Shown here: piece after piece, positions 31,164 through 40,333 of the stretch
Layout of the letters: each line of letters starts with the position of its first letter
How positions within the stretch are numbered: position 1 is the first letter of the stretch
Source of the DNA: JBDSKH01 sp035556655
GTDB lineage: Bacteria > Actinomycetota > Actinomycetes > Actinomycetales > Microbacteriaceae
DNA length: 64,000 nucleotides
Reading direction: 5' to 3'
Assembly: GCA_035556655.1 (NCBI GenBank)
Contig: DATMFW010000067.1
Coordinates: 1-64,000, forward strand
The notes under the pieces: model-generated
Seen by the model: only the letters and a program-made list of their open reading frames with translations
Databases searched by the model: none
Told to the model about the DNA's origin: nothing
Made by a program: the position numbers and the translations under genes

Positions 31164-34100
31164 AACCGCAGCGCCTCGGCCAGCAGGGTCACCTGCTGTG
31201 CGGCGCTGACCTTCGTCGACCCGGCCGCCGGCGACGCCGCGGAGGGACGCGACACCACCCGGATCGTGCGGCCCTGCAGGTGCTTGACGTACTCCTGGTT
31301 GATGAACGGCCAGGCGCCCTGGTTCTCCGGCTCGTCCTGCACCCAGACCACCTCGGCCGCGGGGTAGCGCGACAGGGCCGCGTTCAGCTCATCGACCGGC
31401 ATCGGGTAGAACTGCTCGAGCCGGACGAGGGCGAACGCTGCGGCGTCGTCGCGCTTGGCCAGCTCGCCGAGCAGGTCGTAGTGGATCTTGCCCGAGTGCA
31501 GCAGCACGCGCTTCACGGCACCGGGATCGATGTCGCGGGTGTCGTCGAGCACCGGCTGGAAGCGGCCGGAGGTGAACTCGTGCACCTCGCTCGTGGCACC
31601 CTTCAGGCGCAGCATCGACTTCGGGGTGAACACGATCAGCGGCCGGCGCGGGCGGGCGTAGGCCTGACGGCGCAGCAGGTGGGCGTAGGAGGCCGGGGTC
31701 GACGGCCGCGCGATCGTCATGTTCTCTTCGGCCGCCAGCTGCAGGTAGCGCTCGATCCGGGCCGAGGAGTGGTCGGGACCCTGACCCTCGTAGCCGTGCG
31801 GCAGCAGCATGACGACGCTGGAGCGCTGGCCCCACTTCTGCTCGGCGCTGGAGACGAACTCGTCGATGACGGTCTGGGCGCCGTTGGCGAAGTCGCCGAA
31901 CTGGGCCTCCCAGAGCACGAGGGCGTCGGGACGCTCGACCGAGTAGCCGTACTCGAAGGCGAGCGCGGCGTACTCGCTGAGCAGCGAGTCGTAGATCCAG
32001 AACCGCGCCTGGTTCTCGGCCAGATTCGCCAGCGGCAGCCACTCCTGGCCGTTGTCGCGGTCGTGGAAGACGGCGTGCCGCGAGACGAACGTGCCGCGCC
32101 GGGAGTCCTGCCCGACCAGCCGGATCGGGGTGCCTTCCAGCAGCAGCGAGCCGAGCGCGAGCAACTCGCCGAAGCCCCAGTCGATCGAGCCGTTGCGGCT
32201 CATCTCGAAGCGCTTCTTCAGCAGCTGCTGCAGCTTCGGGTGCACGGTGAAGCCGGCCGGCGGGTTGTCGTGGGCGTCGCCGATCAGCGAGACCACGCCG
32301 GCATCGATCGCCGTCGAGGCGGGCTCGCCGGCTGCGGCCACCGCATCCGCCTGCTGCGTGTCGGGCTTGTCGAGATCGGCGACCGCGACCTGGGCGCCCT
32401 TGTCGTCGGGGGAGCCCTCGGCGACGACGTCGACGGTGCCGGTCTGGGCGGCGTGGGTCTCGGCGAACGCACGCTCCAGGCGGTCCTGGAAGTCCTTGTG
32501 CGCCGCTTCGTATTCTTCTGCGCTGATGTCGCCGCGGCCGACGAGGGCCTCGGTGTACAGGGTGCGCACGCTGCGCTTGGCCTCGATGAGGTTGTACATC
32601 AGCGGCTGGGTCATCGAGGGGTCGTCGCCCTCGTTGTGCCCGCGCCGGCGGTAGCAGATCAGGTCGATGACGACGTCGCGCTTGAACTGCTGGCGGTAGG
32701 CGAAGGCGTGCTCGGCGACACGGACCACCGCCTCCGGGTCGTCGCCGTTCACGTGGAAGATCGGCGCCTGGATGGTCTTGGCCACATCGGTGGAGTACAC
32801 CGAGCTGTGCGCCTCGGTCGGCGGGGTGGTGAACCCGACCTGGTTGTTGATGACGACGTGCACGGTGCCGCCGGTCTTGTAGGCGCGCAGCTGTGACATC
32901 TGCAGGGTCTCGACGACGACACCCTGCCCCGACATCGAGGCGTCGCCGTGCACGAGGATCGGCAGCACCGAGTCGGCGGCGCCGCTGCGGTCCACCTTGG
33001 CGCGCACGATGCCCTCGAGAACGCCGTTGACCGCCTCGAGGTGCGAGGGGTTCGCCGCGAGATAGACCGGCACCTCTTTGCCGGAGGCCGCGGTGAAGGT
33101 GCCCTCGGTGCCGAGGTGGTACTTCACGTCGCCCGAGCCCTGCACGGTCTTCGGGTCCTGGGTGCCCTCGAACTCGCGGAAGATCTGGCCGTAGGTCTTG
33201 CCGGCGATGTTGGTCAGAACGTTCAGCCGGCCGCGGTGGGCCATGCCGATGGCGACCCCGGCCAGTCCGGCCTCGGCCGCGCCCTGCAGGATCTCGTCGA
33301 GCAGCGCGATCGTCGACTCGCCGCCCTCGAGGCTGAAGCGCTTCTGACCGACGTACTTGGTCTGCAGGAAGGTCTCGAAGGCCTCGGCCTCGTTCAGCTT
33401 GCCCATGATGCGCAGCTGCTCGTCCTTGGTGGGCTTCTCGTAGGGGCGCTCGAGGCGTTCCTGGAACCACTCGCGCTGCTCCGGGTCCTGGATGTGCATG
33501 TACTCGATGCCGACGGTGCGGCAGTACGAGTCGCGCAGCACGCCGAGCACCTCGCGCAGCAGGGCGGCGCGTTTACCGGCGAAACCGCCGACGACGAACT
33601 CGCGGTCGAGGTCCCAGAAGGTCAGCCCGTGGCTGCCGATCTCGAGGTCCGGGTGCGAGCGCTGCTTGTACTCCAGCGGGTCGGTGTCGGCCATCAGGTG
33701 CCCGCGCACCCGGAAGGAGTTGATCAGCTCGTTGACCCGGGTGGTCTTGCTCAGGCGCTCGGACAGGTCGACGTTGATGTCTTCGGCCCAGTGGATCGGG
33801 TCGTAGGGGATCCGCAGCGCGGCGAAGATGTTCTCGTAGAACGAGTTCTCGCCGATCAGCAGCTCGTGCACGCGCTTCAGGAACTCGCCGGACCCGGCGC
33901 CCTGGATGACGCGGTGATCGTAGGTGCTGGTCAGGGTGATCGTCTTGCCGATGCCGAGCTCGGCGAGGGTCTTCGGGCTCGAACCCTGGAACGCGGCCGG
34001 GTATTCGAGGGCGCCGGCGCCGACGATGCAGCCCTGGCCCTTCATCAGACGCGGCACGGAGTGCTCGGTGCCGATGCCGCCGGGGTTGGTCAGCGAGATC

Positions 34101-34957
34101 GTGATGCCCTGGAAGTCGGCCGCGGTGAGCTTGTTGGCGCGGGCGCGGGCGACCACGTCCTCGTACGCGGCGAGGAACTCGGCGAAGGTCATGGTGTCGG
34201 CGCGCTTGATGCCGGGTACCAGAAGCGAACGGGTGCCGTCGGGCTTGGGCAGGTCGATCGCGATGCCGAGGTTGGTGTGGGCGGGGGCGATGACGCTCGG
34301 CTTGCCGTCGCGCTCGTCGTAGAACACGTTCTGGCTGGGGAAGTCCTTCAGCACCTGCACCATCGCCCAGGCGATCAGGTGGGTGAACGAGACCTTGCCG
34401 CCGCGGGCGCGCTTGAGGTGGTTGTTGATGACGATGCGGTTGTCGATCATCAGCTTCGCCGGGACCGTGCGCACGCTCGTCGCGGTGGGGACGCTGATGC
34501 TGGCGTCCATGTTGGTGGCGAGGGTCTTGCTCATGCCCTTGAGCGTGGTGACGACGTCGGCGTCCTCGGTCTCGGGCTGTTCCTCGGTCACCGGGGTGCT
34601 CGCGGTCTGCGGGGCCTCGGCCGGGATCGGCTGGGGCTTCGCCGGAGCGGAGGTGGTGCGTGCGATGGGCGTCGCGCCGGTGGCGGGGGCTGGTTCGGCG
34701 GGGGCGGGGGCCGGCGCGGCGGCGGGCATCTCGGCGGATGCGGGGGGCGCGACGATCGGGATCGCGGCGGTCGGCGTCGGGTCGGCCACCGCATCCGTCA
34801 CCGGGTGGTACGCCTCGAGGATCGGCCACCAGCTCTGATCGACCGAGTTCTTGTCGACGAGGTACCTCTCGTACATCTCGTCCACGAGCCATTCGTTGGC
34901 ACCGAACTCTCCGGAGTTCCCATCGTCGGGAACGGTCCCGGTCACCGGGTCTGACAC
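31160..34957 (-). CDS. kgd: Multifunctional 2-oxoglutarate decarboxylase/dehydrogenase E1-E2
   Basis: A 1265-residue TCA-cycle enzyme of the actinobacterial Kgd/OdhA type. The N-terminal NEWLVDEMYERYLVDKNSVDQSW helix is followed by an Ala/Pro linker (about 45-110), an E2 acyltransferase-like domain with DHR near residue 347, then the E1 thiamine-diphosphate decarboxylase part with AHRGRLNVL, HGDASMSGQG and NNQVGFTT. No lipoyl domain is visible, as expected for this type. GTG 34957 is chosen, since the longer frame gives no family sequence. It is convergent with rsrA (shared CTAG) and divergent from guaB1. Confidence 0.95.
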   Translation of the reverse strand: MSDPVTGTVPDDGNSGEFGANEWLVDEMYERYLVDKNSVDQSWWPILEAYHPVTDAVADPTPTAAIPIVAPPASAEMPAAAPAPAPAEPAPATGATPIARTTSAPAKPQPIPAEAPQTASTPVTEEQPETEDADVVTTLKGMSKTLATNMDASISVPTATSVRTVPAKLMIDNRIVINNHLKRARGGKVSFTHLIAWAMVQVLKDFPSQNVFYDERDGKPSVIAPAHTNLGIAIDLPKPDGTRSLLVPGIKRADTMTFAEFLAAYEDVVARARANKLTAADFQGITISLTNPGGIGTEHSVPRLMKGQGCIVGAGALEYPAAFQGSSPKTLAELGIGKTITLTSTYDHRVIQGAGSGEFLKRVHELLIGENSFYENIFAALRIPYDPIHWAEDINVDLSERLSKTTRVNELINSFRVRGHLMADTDPLEYKQRSHPDLEIGSHGLTFWDLDREFVVGGFAGKRAALLREVLGVLRDSYCRTVGIEYMHIQDPEQREWFQERLERPYEKPTKDEQLRIMGKLNEAEAFETFLQTKYVGQKRFSLEGGESTIALLDEILQGAAEAGLAGVAIGMAHRGRLNVLTNIAGKTYGQIFREFEGTQDPKTVQGSGDVKYHLGTEGTFTAASGKEVPVYLAANPSHLEAVNGVLEGIVRAKVDRSGAADSVLPILVHGDASMSGQGVVVETLQMSQLRAYKTGGTVHVVINNQVGFTTPPTEAHSSVYSTDVAKTIQAPIFHVNGDDPEAVVRVAEHAFAYRQQFKRDVVIDLICYRRRGHNEGDDPSMTQPLMYNLIEAKRSVRTLYTEALVGRGDISAEEYEAAHKDFQDRLERAFAETHAAQTGTVDVVAEGSPDDKGAQVAVADLDKPDTQQADAVAAAGEPASTAIDAGVVSLIGDAHDNPPAGFTVHPKLQQLLKKRFEMSRNGSIDWGFGELLALGSLLLEGTPIRLVGQDSRRGTFVSRHAVFHDRDNGQEWLPLANLAENQARFWIYDSLLSEYAALAFEYGYSVERPDALVLWEAQFGDFANGAQTVIDEFVSSAEQKWGQRSSVVMLLPHGYEGQGPDHSSARIERYLQLAAEENMTIARPSTPASYAHLLRRQAYARPRRPLIVFTPKSMLRLKGATSEVHEFTSGRFQPVLDDTRDIDPGAVKRVLLHSGKIHYDLLGELAKRDDAAAFALVRLEQFYPMPVDELNAALSRYPAAEVVWVQDEPENQGAWPFINQEYVKHLQGRTIRVVSRPSAASPAAGSTKVSAAQQVTLLAEALRF

Positions 34958-35035
34958 GGCTGAATCGCCCACTCTCTCGTCTATGCAGGTGGCGTGCAGG
35001 GGTTGTGCCCCCAGCCTATTCGCTCTTCCTGGTCG

Positions 35036-35041
35036 TAGCGT
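35036..35041 (+). promoter_or_regulatory. guaB1 -10 element (leaderless)
   Basis: TAGCGT, 7 nt before ATG 35049. Confidence 0.55.
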
Positions 35042-35048
35042 TGATGCC

Positions 35049-36338
35049 ATGCGCTTCTCGACGCCCGCCCCGCCGCACGACCTGACCTACTCCGACGTGT
35101 TCCTCGTGCCGAGTCGCTCCGGCGTGACGAGCCGGCTCGATGTCGACCTCTCGCCCGGGGACGGCACCGGGGCGACCCTGCCGATCGTCGCGGCGAACAT
35201 GAACTCGGTCACCGGCCCGCGCCTCGCCGCGACGCTCGCCCGCCGCGGCGGGCTCGGCGTGCTGCCGCAGGATCTGTCGATGGGGGACATGGTCACCGCG
35301 ATCGCCGCCGTCAAGGATTCCTCCCCGGTCTGGGACGACCCCTTCGACCCGCGCGATCCGCGGCTGGCCGGCGTCGACCTCGATGCGGTGCCCCTGATCG
35401 ATGTGCTCGACGCCCGCGACGCCTTCGACACCCTGGTGGCGGGCGGCCACGAGTTCGCGCGGGTGGCGGCGGGCGGCACCACCAGCCGCAAGAGCGCGCT
35501 GCGCGGCACGATCTACGCGCCCGCTCTCGACGCCGGCGGCCGGCTCCGGGTCGCCGCCGCACTCGGCATCAACGGCGATGCGGCCGGCACGGCGCGGGCG
35601 CTGGCGGATGCGGGGGCCGACGTGCTCGTGCTCGACACCGCCCACGGTCACCAGGAGGGCATGCTCCGCGCCCTGGAGGCCGTCGCCGCACTCGATCTGG
35701 GGCTGCCCCTGGTCGCCGGGAACATCGTCACCCCCGAGGGGGTCCACGATCTGGTCGGAGCGGGCGCGCAGATCCTCAAGGTCGGCGTGGGTCCGGGGGC
35801 CATGTGCACGACCCGCATGATGACCGCCGTCGGGCGCCCGCAGTTCTCGGCGGTCCACGAGACGGCCCTCGCCGCCCGGGAGGCCGGCGCGCACGTCTGG
35901 GCGGATGGCGGGGTGCGCTACCCGCGCGATGTCGCGCTCGCGCTGGCGGCCGGGGCCGCATCCGTCATGATCGGCTCGTGGTTCGCCGGAACCGTCGAGG
36001 CGCCGGGGGACCTCGAGACCGACGAGACCGGGCGGGTGTTCAAGCAGAGCTGGGGCATGGCCTCCACGAAGGCCGTGCATGCCCGGTTCGGCGGGCTGGA
36101 CCCCTACGAACTGGCCCGCAAGGAGCTGTTCGCGGAGGGCATCTCGAGCTCGCGCATCTACCTCGATCCGCTGCGGCCCTCGCTGGAGGACCTGCTCGAC
36201 ATGATCACCTCCGGCGTGCGCAGTTCGTTCACCTACGCCGGGGCCGCCGACCTGGAGGCCTTCCACGAGCGCGCGACCGTGGGCATCCAGAGCGCCGCCG
36301 GCTACGAGGAGGGCAAGGCGCTGCCCGTGAGCTGGTGA
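35049..36338 (+). CDS. guaB1: GuaB1-type IMP dehydrogenase-related protein (probable GMP reductase)
   Basis: A 429-residue TIM-barrel enzyme of the IMPDH/GMPR family. The N-terminal LTYSDVFLVP, NGDAAGTARALADAGADVLVLDTAHGHQ, the catalytic cysteine loop GPGAMCTTR and ADGGVRYPRDVALALAAGA are present, and a short CBS-like segment interrupts the barrel (about 90-160). The mycobacterial GuaB1 group has been shown to act as GMP reductase, so purine salvage to IMP is the likely role. ATG 35049 is preferred over a longer frame into kgd, based on the -10 element 7 nt upstream. Confidence 0.9.
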   Translation: MRFSTPAPPHDLTYSDVFLVPSRSGVTSRLDVDLSPGDGTGATLPIVAANMNSVTGPRLAATLARRGGLGVLPQDLSMGDMVTAIAAVKDSSPVWDDPFDPRDPRLAGVDLDAVPLIDVLDARDAFDTLVAGGHEFARVAAGGTTSRKSALRGTIYAPALDAGGRLRVAAALGINGDAAGTARALADAGADVLVLDTAHGHQEGMLRALEAVAALDLGLPLVAGNIVTPEGVHDLVGAGAQILKVGVGPGAMCTTRMMTAVGRPQFSAVHETALAAREAGAHVWADGGVRYPRDVALALAAGAASVMIGSWFAGTVEAPGDLETDETGRVFKQSWGMASTKAVHARFGGLDPYELARKELFAEGISSSRIYLDPLRPSLEDLLDMITSGVRSSFTYAGAADLEAFHERATVGIQSAAGYEEGKALPVSW

Positions 36339-36341
36339 CCC

Positions 36342-36377
36342 GGTGGTCGAGTAGCCGCGAAGCGGCGTATCGAGACC
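36342..36377. repeat. REP-like palindromic intergenic repeat
   Basis: A 36-bp element with a GCCGC-GAA-GCGGC core and imperfect outer arms (9 of 12), framed by ggtggtcgag and gtatcgagacc. Elements of this shape are common between genes in Microbacteriaceae. Only one copy is seen in this window. Confidence 0.6.
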
Positions 36378-36399
36378 CGAGCACCCGTCCCGTGATGAA

Positions 36400-36981
36400 A
36401 TGACTCTCGTGGAACTGCACATCACCGGGGATGCCGAGGCCGACGAGCTGCTCTCGAGCGATCCGCTCGCCCTGCTGATCGGCATGCTGCTGGACCAGCA
36501 GATCCCCATGGAGACCGCGTTCGCCGGTCCCGCGAAGCTGCGACAGCGCCTCGGGCACCTCGACGCGGCCCGGATCGCCTCCCACGACCCCGAGGGTTTC
36601 GTGGAGATCTGCCGGACCCCGCCCGCCGTGCACCGCTTCCCCGGGTCGATGGCCGGACGCGTGCAGGCGCTGTGCGCAGCGGTTGCCGAGGACTGGGCGG
36701 GCGACGCCGCCGCGATCTGGACTCGCGACGCCCCGGACGGGGCGGAGGTGCTGCGCCGGCTCGAGGCGCTGCCGGGGTTCGGGGCGCAGAAGGCGCGCAT
36801 CTTCCTGGCGCTGCTGGGCAAGCAGTACGGACTGGAGGCCTCCGGCTGGCGCGAGGCGGCCGGCGCCTACGGCGAGCCGGGTTCGTACCGATCGGTGGCC
36901 GACATCGTCGACCCGGCGTCCCTCGGCAAGGTCCGGGAGTTCAAGAAGGCCGCGAAGGCGGCGGCGAAGAACCAGGCGTAG
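36400..36981 (+). CDS. HhH-GPD base-excision repair protein
   Basis: A 193-residue protein of the HhH-GPD DNA glycosylase superfamily. LALLIGMLLDQQIPMETAF (about 24-42) and the helix-hairpin-helix with LEALPGFGAQKARIFLALLGKQYG (about 122-145) are clear. After the hairpin the usual catalytic Asp region is replaced by SYRSVADIVDP, so the catalytic residue needs checking. No iron-sulfur cluster cysteines are present. It starts 22 bp after the palindromic repeat. The substrate lesion is unknown. Confidence 0.82.
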   Translation: MTLVELHITGDAEADELLSSDPLALLIGMLLDQQIPMETAFAGPAKLRQRLGHLDAARIASHDPEGFVEICRTPPAVHRFPGSMAGRVQALCAAVAEDWAGDAAAIWTRDAPDGAEVLRRLEALPGFGAQKARIFLALLGKQYGLEASGWREAAGAYGEPGSYRSVADIVDPASLGKVREFKKAAKAAAKNQA

Positions 36982-36986
36982 CCCGC

Positions 36987-36992
36987 TAGACT
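36987..36992 (+). promoter_or_regulatory. -10 element of the leader ORF and CNNM operon
   Basis: TAGACT, 9 nt before the ATG of the 14-codon leader ORF and 50 nt before the CNNM start. Confidence 0.5.
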
Positions 36993-37001
36993 CGCCGGAC
37001 A

Positions 37002-37046
37002 ATGGACGACCCTCCGTCTGCGAGACCGCCGAGGTCCCCGCGATGA
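37002..37046 (+). CDS. 14-codon leader ORF coupled to the CNNM gene
   Basis: ATG 37002 opens a short Pro/Arg-rich frame (MDDPPSARPPRSPR) whose TGA at 37044-37046 overlaps the ATG of the CNNM gene (ATGA). A TAGACT element 9 nt upstream suggests that the transcript begins at or just before this ATG. The likely role is translational coupling or leader-peptide control of the CNNM pair. It is too short for family comparison, and chance cannot be excluded. Confidence 0.45.
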   Translation: MDDPPSARPPRSPR

Positions 37047-38380
37047 GCCACGAGATCCTTCTGCTCATCATCGGGCTGCTGCTCACCATCGGAACCGGCC
37101 TGTTCGTCGCCAGCGAGTTCACGCTGGTCAATCTCGACCGGGCCGAGCTCGAGGCGCGGCAGCAGCGCGGCGAGTCGATGCTCGGGCCGGTGATCCTGGC
37201 ACTGCGCACCACGGCGACCCACCTGTCGAGCGCCCAGCTCGGCATCACCCTCACCACGCTGCTGGCCGGCTACACGCTCGAGCCGGCGTTCAGCGCGTTC
37301 CTGGCGCCCCCGCTCACCGGGCTCGGCATCCCGGAGGGCGGCGTGCGGCCGATCGCGACGGTGCTCGCCGTGACCATCGCCACCCTGTTGTCGATGATCG
37401 TCGGCGAGTTGGTGCCCAAGAACTTCGCGCTGGCGCTTCCGCGCGAGGTGGCGAAGATCGTCGTGCCGTTCCAGATCGTCTTCACCGCGGTGTTCCGGCC
37501 GTTCGTCTGGCTGCTCAACAGCACCGCGAACGCGATCCTGCGCGCCGTGCGGATCGAACCGAAAGAGGAGCTGAGCTCGGCCCGGACGGCCGACGAGCTG
37601 AAGAGCCTGCTGGCCCGCTCGGCGCGGCTGCACGTGCTCGACCAGGGTCGGGCGACGCTGCTCAGCCGCACGCTCGCCTTCTCGGACCACATCGCCGCCG
37701 ACGTGATGACGCCGCGTCCGCGCGTGCACGCCGTCGGCCGGACGGACAATGCGGATGCGGTGCTGGCCCTGTCGCGCCGGACCGGCCTGTCGAGGTTCCC
37801 GGTCATGGAGGAGGACATCGACGACATCGCCGGCCTCGTGCACGTCAAGCAGGCGGCGAGCGTCCCCCGCGACCGCCGGGCGAAGGTTCCGGTCTCGGCC
37901 CTGCAGGAGGACATCCTGCGCGTGCCCGAGACGATGCCCCTGGCCATGCTGCTCGGCGAGCTGCGCGGTCGCGGGTTCCAGATCGCCCTCGTCGTCGACG
38001 AGTACGGCGGCACGGCCGGGGTGGTGACGCTCGAGGATCTCGTCGAAGAACTGGTGGGCGAGGTCGCCGACGAGCACGACCGGCCGCGCGCCGGCATCAG
38101 CCGCAGCCTCACCGACGGCTCCTGGCTGTTCCCCGGCGCTCTGCGCCCGGATGAACTGCTCGATCGCGCCCAGATCGGGGTCCCCGAAGACGGCCCGTAC
38201 GAGACCGTCGCGGGCTGGGTGATGAGCGAACTCGGGCGGATCGCGAAGGTCGGCGACACCGTCACCGTCAGCGGAGGCGTCTTCCGTGTCGAGCGCATGG
38301 ACGGCCGCCGGATCGACCGGTTGCGTTTCACTCCCGCCCCCGCTCCCGCGGCGGACCCGGCCGAGGGGGGACGCGCATGA
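37043..38380 (+). CDS. CNNM/HlyC-type transporter with CBS domains, protein 1
   Basis: A 445-residue membrane protein of the CNNM (DUF21)-CBS-CorC family, linked in bacteria to Mg2+/Co2+ extrusion. The DUF21 domain (about 1-190) holds GLFVASEFTLVNLDRAELEARQQRG and GELVPKNFALALP. Two CBS domains (about 210-335) include VMTPRPRVHAVG and VVDEYGGTAGVVTLEDLVEELVGEV, and a C-terminal CorC_HlyC domain (about 350-430) follows. The start overlaps the stop of a 14-codon leader ORF. It overlaps the next CNNM gene by 4 bp. Confidence 0.92.
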   Translation: MSHEILLLIIGLLLTIGTGLFVASEFTLVNLDRAELEARQQRGESMLGPVILALRTTATHLSSAQLGITLTTLLAGYTLEPAFSAFLAPPLTGLGIPEGGVRPIATVLAVTIATLLSMIVGELVPKNFALALPREVAKIVVPFQIVFTAVFRPFVWLLNSTANAILRAVRIEPKEELSSARTADELKSLLARSARLHVLDQGRATLLSRTLAFSDHIAADVMTPRPRVHAVGRTDNADAVLALSRRTGLSRFPVMEEDIDDIAGLVHVKQAASVPRDRRAKVPVSALQEDILRVPETMPLAMLLGELRGRGFQIALVVDEYGGTAGVVTLEDLVEELVGEVADEHDRPRAGISRSLTDGSWLFPGALRPDELLDRAQIGVPEDGPYETVAGWVMSELGRIAKVGDTVTVSGGVFRVERMDGRRIDRLRFTPAPAPAADPAEGGRA

Positions 38381-39426
38381 CCGACTGGTGGGGCATCGCG
38401 TGGCTGGGCATCCTGCTGCTGGTCAACGCCTTCTTCGTCGGCGCCGAGTTCGCCGTGCTGGCCGCCCGTCGCGCGCAGATCGAGGTCCGCGCCCAGGAGG
38501 GCTCGCGCGCCGCCCGGACGGCCCTGTTCGCGATGGAGCACGCCACCCGCATGCTGGCCACGTGCCAACTGGGCATCACGGTGTGCTCGCTGCTGATCCT
38601 CAACGTGAGCGAGCCGGCGATCCACCATCTGCTCGAGGTGCCGCTGGCGGTCACCGGGCTGCCGGATGAGGTGGTGGGCACCTCGGCGTTCGTCATCACC
38701 CTCGTCGTGGTGTCGTTCCTGCACGTGGTCCTCGGCGAGATGGTGCCGAAGAACCTCTCGTTCGCGGTCCCCGATCGGGTGGTGCTGATCCTCGCGCCGC
38801 CGCTCGTGCAGCTCGCGCGACTGCTGACGCCGATCGTCTGGTTGCTGAACACCGTCGCCAACGCCGTGCTGCGGCTGTTCGGCGTCGTGCCGAAGAACGA
38901 GGCCACCAGCGCATTCACCTACGAGGAGGTCGCGACGATCGTCGAGACCTCGACCCGCGAGGGCGTGATCACCGACAGCACCGGCACGTTGTCGAACGCG
39001 TTCGAGTTCACCGAGAAGACCGTCGAGGACGTCCTGGTGCGCACCTCGGAGCTCGTCGCGCTGCCGATCGGGTCCTCGCGCGCCGACCTCGAGCACGCGG
39101 TCGCCCAGCACGGATTCAGCCGCTACCCGATCGTCGACGACGACGGCGAACTGGCCTGGTACGTGCACCTGAAGGACGTGCTGGGCCTCGGGGACGACGC
39201 CTACGACGCCCCGATCCCGCGCCGGCTTCTGCGCGAGCTGGGCCGGGTGACCCCGGTCACCCCGCTCGAGGACGCCCTGGCGATCATGCGTGCGGTGGGG
39301 GACCCGCGTCACGTGGCCCGAGTGCGGGACAAGTTCACCGGCAACACCCTCGGTGTGCTCTTCCTCGAGGACATCATCGAGGTGCTCGTGGGAGAGGTGC
39401 AGGATGCCACCCGGCGCCAGCCGTGA
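38377..39426 (+). CDS. CNNM/HlyC-type transporter with CBS domains, protein 2
   Basis: A 349-residue paralogue of the preceding protein. The DUF21 domain (about 1-190) has NAFFVGAEFAVLAARRAQIEVRAQEG and GEMVPKNLSFAVP, followed by a CBS pair that ends NTLGVLFLEDIIEVLVGEV. The C-terminal CorC_HlyC domain is missing, which is usual for the second member of actinobacterial tandem pairs, so the two probably work together. ATG 38377 overlaps the first gene (ATGA), and its 3' end overlaps the kinase gene by 23 bp. Confidence 0.9.
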   Translation: MTDWWGIAWLGILLLVNAFFVGAEFAVLAARRAQIEVRAQEGSRAARTALFAMEHATRMLATCQLGITVCSLLILNVSEPAIHHLLEVPLAVTGLPDEVVGTSAFVITLVVVSFLHVVLGEMVPKNLSFAVPDRVVLILAPPLVQLARLLTPIVWLLNTVANAVLRLFGVVPKNEATSAFTYEEVATIVETSTREGVITDSTGTLSNAFEFTEKTVEDVLVRTSELVALPIGSSRADLEHAVAQHGFSRYPIVDDDGELAWYVHLKDVLGLGDDAYDAPIPRRLLRELGRVTPVTPLEDALAIMRAVGDPRHVARVRDKFTGNTLGVLFLEDIIEVLVGEVQDATRRQP

Positions 39427-40333
39427 CCCGCGCGTCCCGCGCGTCCTCGTCGCGGGCGAGGCCCTCGTCGACATCGTCGAGGACGTCGTGCACCCGGGCG
39501 GCAGCCCGCTCAACGTCGCCATCGGCGTGCAGCGCCTCGGGCTCGAGGCGACCCTGCACGCGGCGTTCGGTGCCGACCCCTACGGGGTCGCGATCGCCGG
39601 TCACCTCGAGGACAGCGCGGTGCGGGTGACGCCCGGGACCGTGGCGGATCGCCCCACCCCGATCGCCCGGGCGCGCATCGGGGCCGACGGGGCCGCGAGC
39701 TACGAGTTCGCGATCGCCTGGGATCCGGCCCCGCTCGAGGTCGCAGCGGGGGAGTTCGACGCCGTCCACACCGGGTCCATCGGGGCCGCGCTGGAGCCCG
39801 GTGCGACCGCCATCGAGGGGCTGCTGGCCCGGATGCGCCCCGACACCATCGTCAGCTTCGACCCCAACGTCCGTCCCGCGCTGCAGGGCGAGCACGCCGC
39901 GGCCGTCGAACGCGTCGAGCGCTTCGTCGCCCTCGCCGACATCGTGAAGGCCAGCGACGAGGACATCGCCTGGCTCTATCCGGATGCCACCCCCGCCCGC
40001 ATCCTGGTGCGCTGGCTCGCGCTCGGCCCGGCCCTCGTCGTCGTCACGCGCGGCGCGGACGGAGCCGACGCGCTCGCCGCATCGGGGACGGTGCATGTCT
40101 CCGCGCAGACCGGCCCCGTCGCCGACACCATCGGCGCGGGTGACTCCTTCATGGCGGGCCTGCTCGCCGGCCTCGGCGACCGGGGCCTGCTCGAGGCCGC
40201 ACGCCGCGACGAGCTCCGGGCGATCGAGCCTGCCCGGCTGGAGTGCGTCGTGGCGTTCGCGGCGCGCTGCGCAGCCATCACGGTGTCGCGACCCGGAGCC
40301 GACCCGCCGACCCGCGAAGAGGTGGAGGCATGA
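39404..40333 (+). CDS. PfkB family carbohydrate kinase (fructokinase-like)
   Basis: A 309-residue sugar kinase of the ribokinase/PfkB family. The N-terminal VLVAGEALVDIVED with GGSPLNVAIGVQRLG, the central FDPNVRPAL and KASDEDIAWLYP, and the C-terminal signature DTIGAGDSFMAGLLAG with catalytic Asp and anion hole are present. The pattern best fits fructokinase-like members, but the sugar is not certain. ATG 39404 starts inside the CNNM gene. The stop overlaps nnrD (ATGA). Confidence 0.9.
   Translation: MPPGASRDPRVPRVLVAGEALVDIVEDVVHPGGSPLNVAIGVQRLGLEATLHAAFGADPYGVAIAGHLEDSAVRVTPGTVADRPTPIARARIGADGAASYEFAIAWDPAPLEVAAGEFDAVHTGSIGAALEPGATAIEGLLARMRPDTIVSFDPNVRPALQGEHAAAVERVERFVALADIVKASDEDIAWLYPDATPARILVRWLALGPALVVVTRGADGADALAASGTVHVSAQTGPVADTIGAGDSFMAGLLAGLGDRGLLEAARRDELRAIEPARLECVVAFAARCAAITVSRPGADPPTREEVEA

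Noticed and set aside
31280..32896. A 538-residue plus-strand frame opposite kgd
   Set aside because: Leu/Val/Gly/Arg-rich shadow frame with no recognisable domain, complementary to a clearly conserved enzyme.
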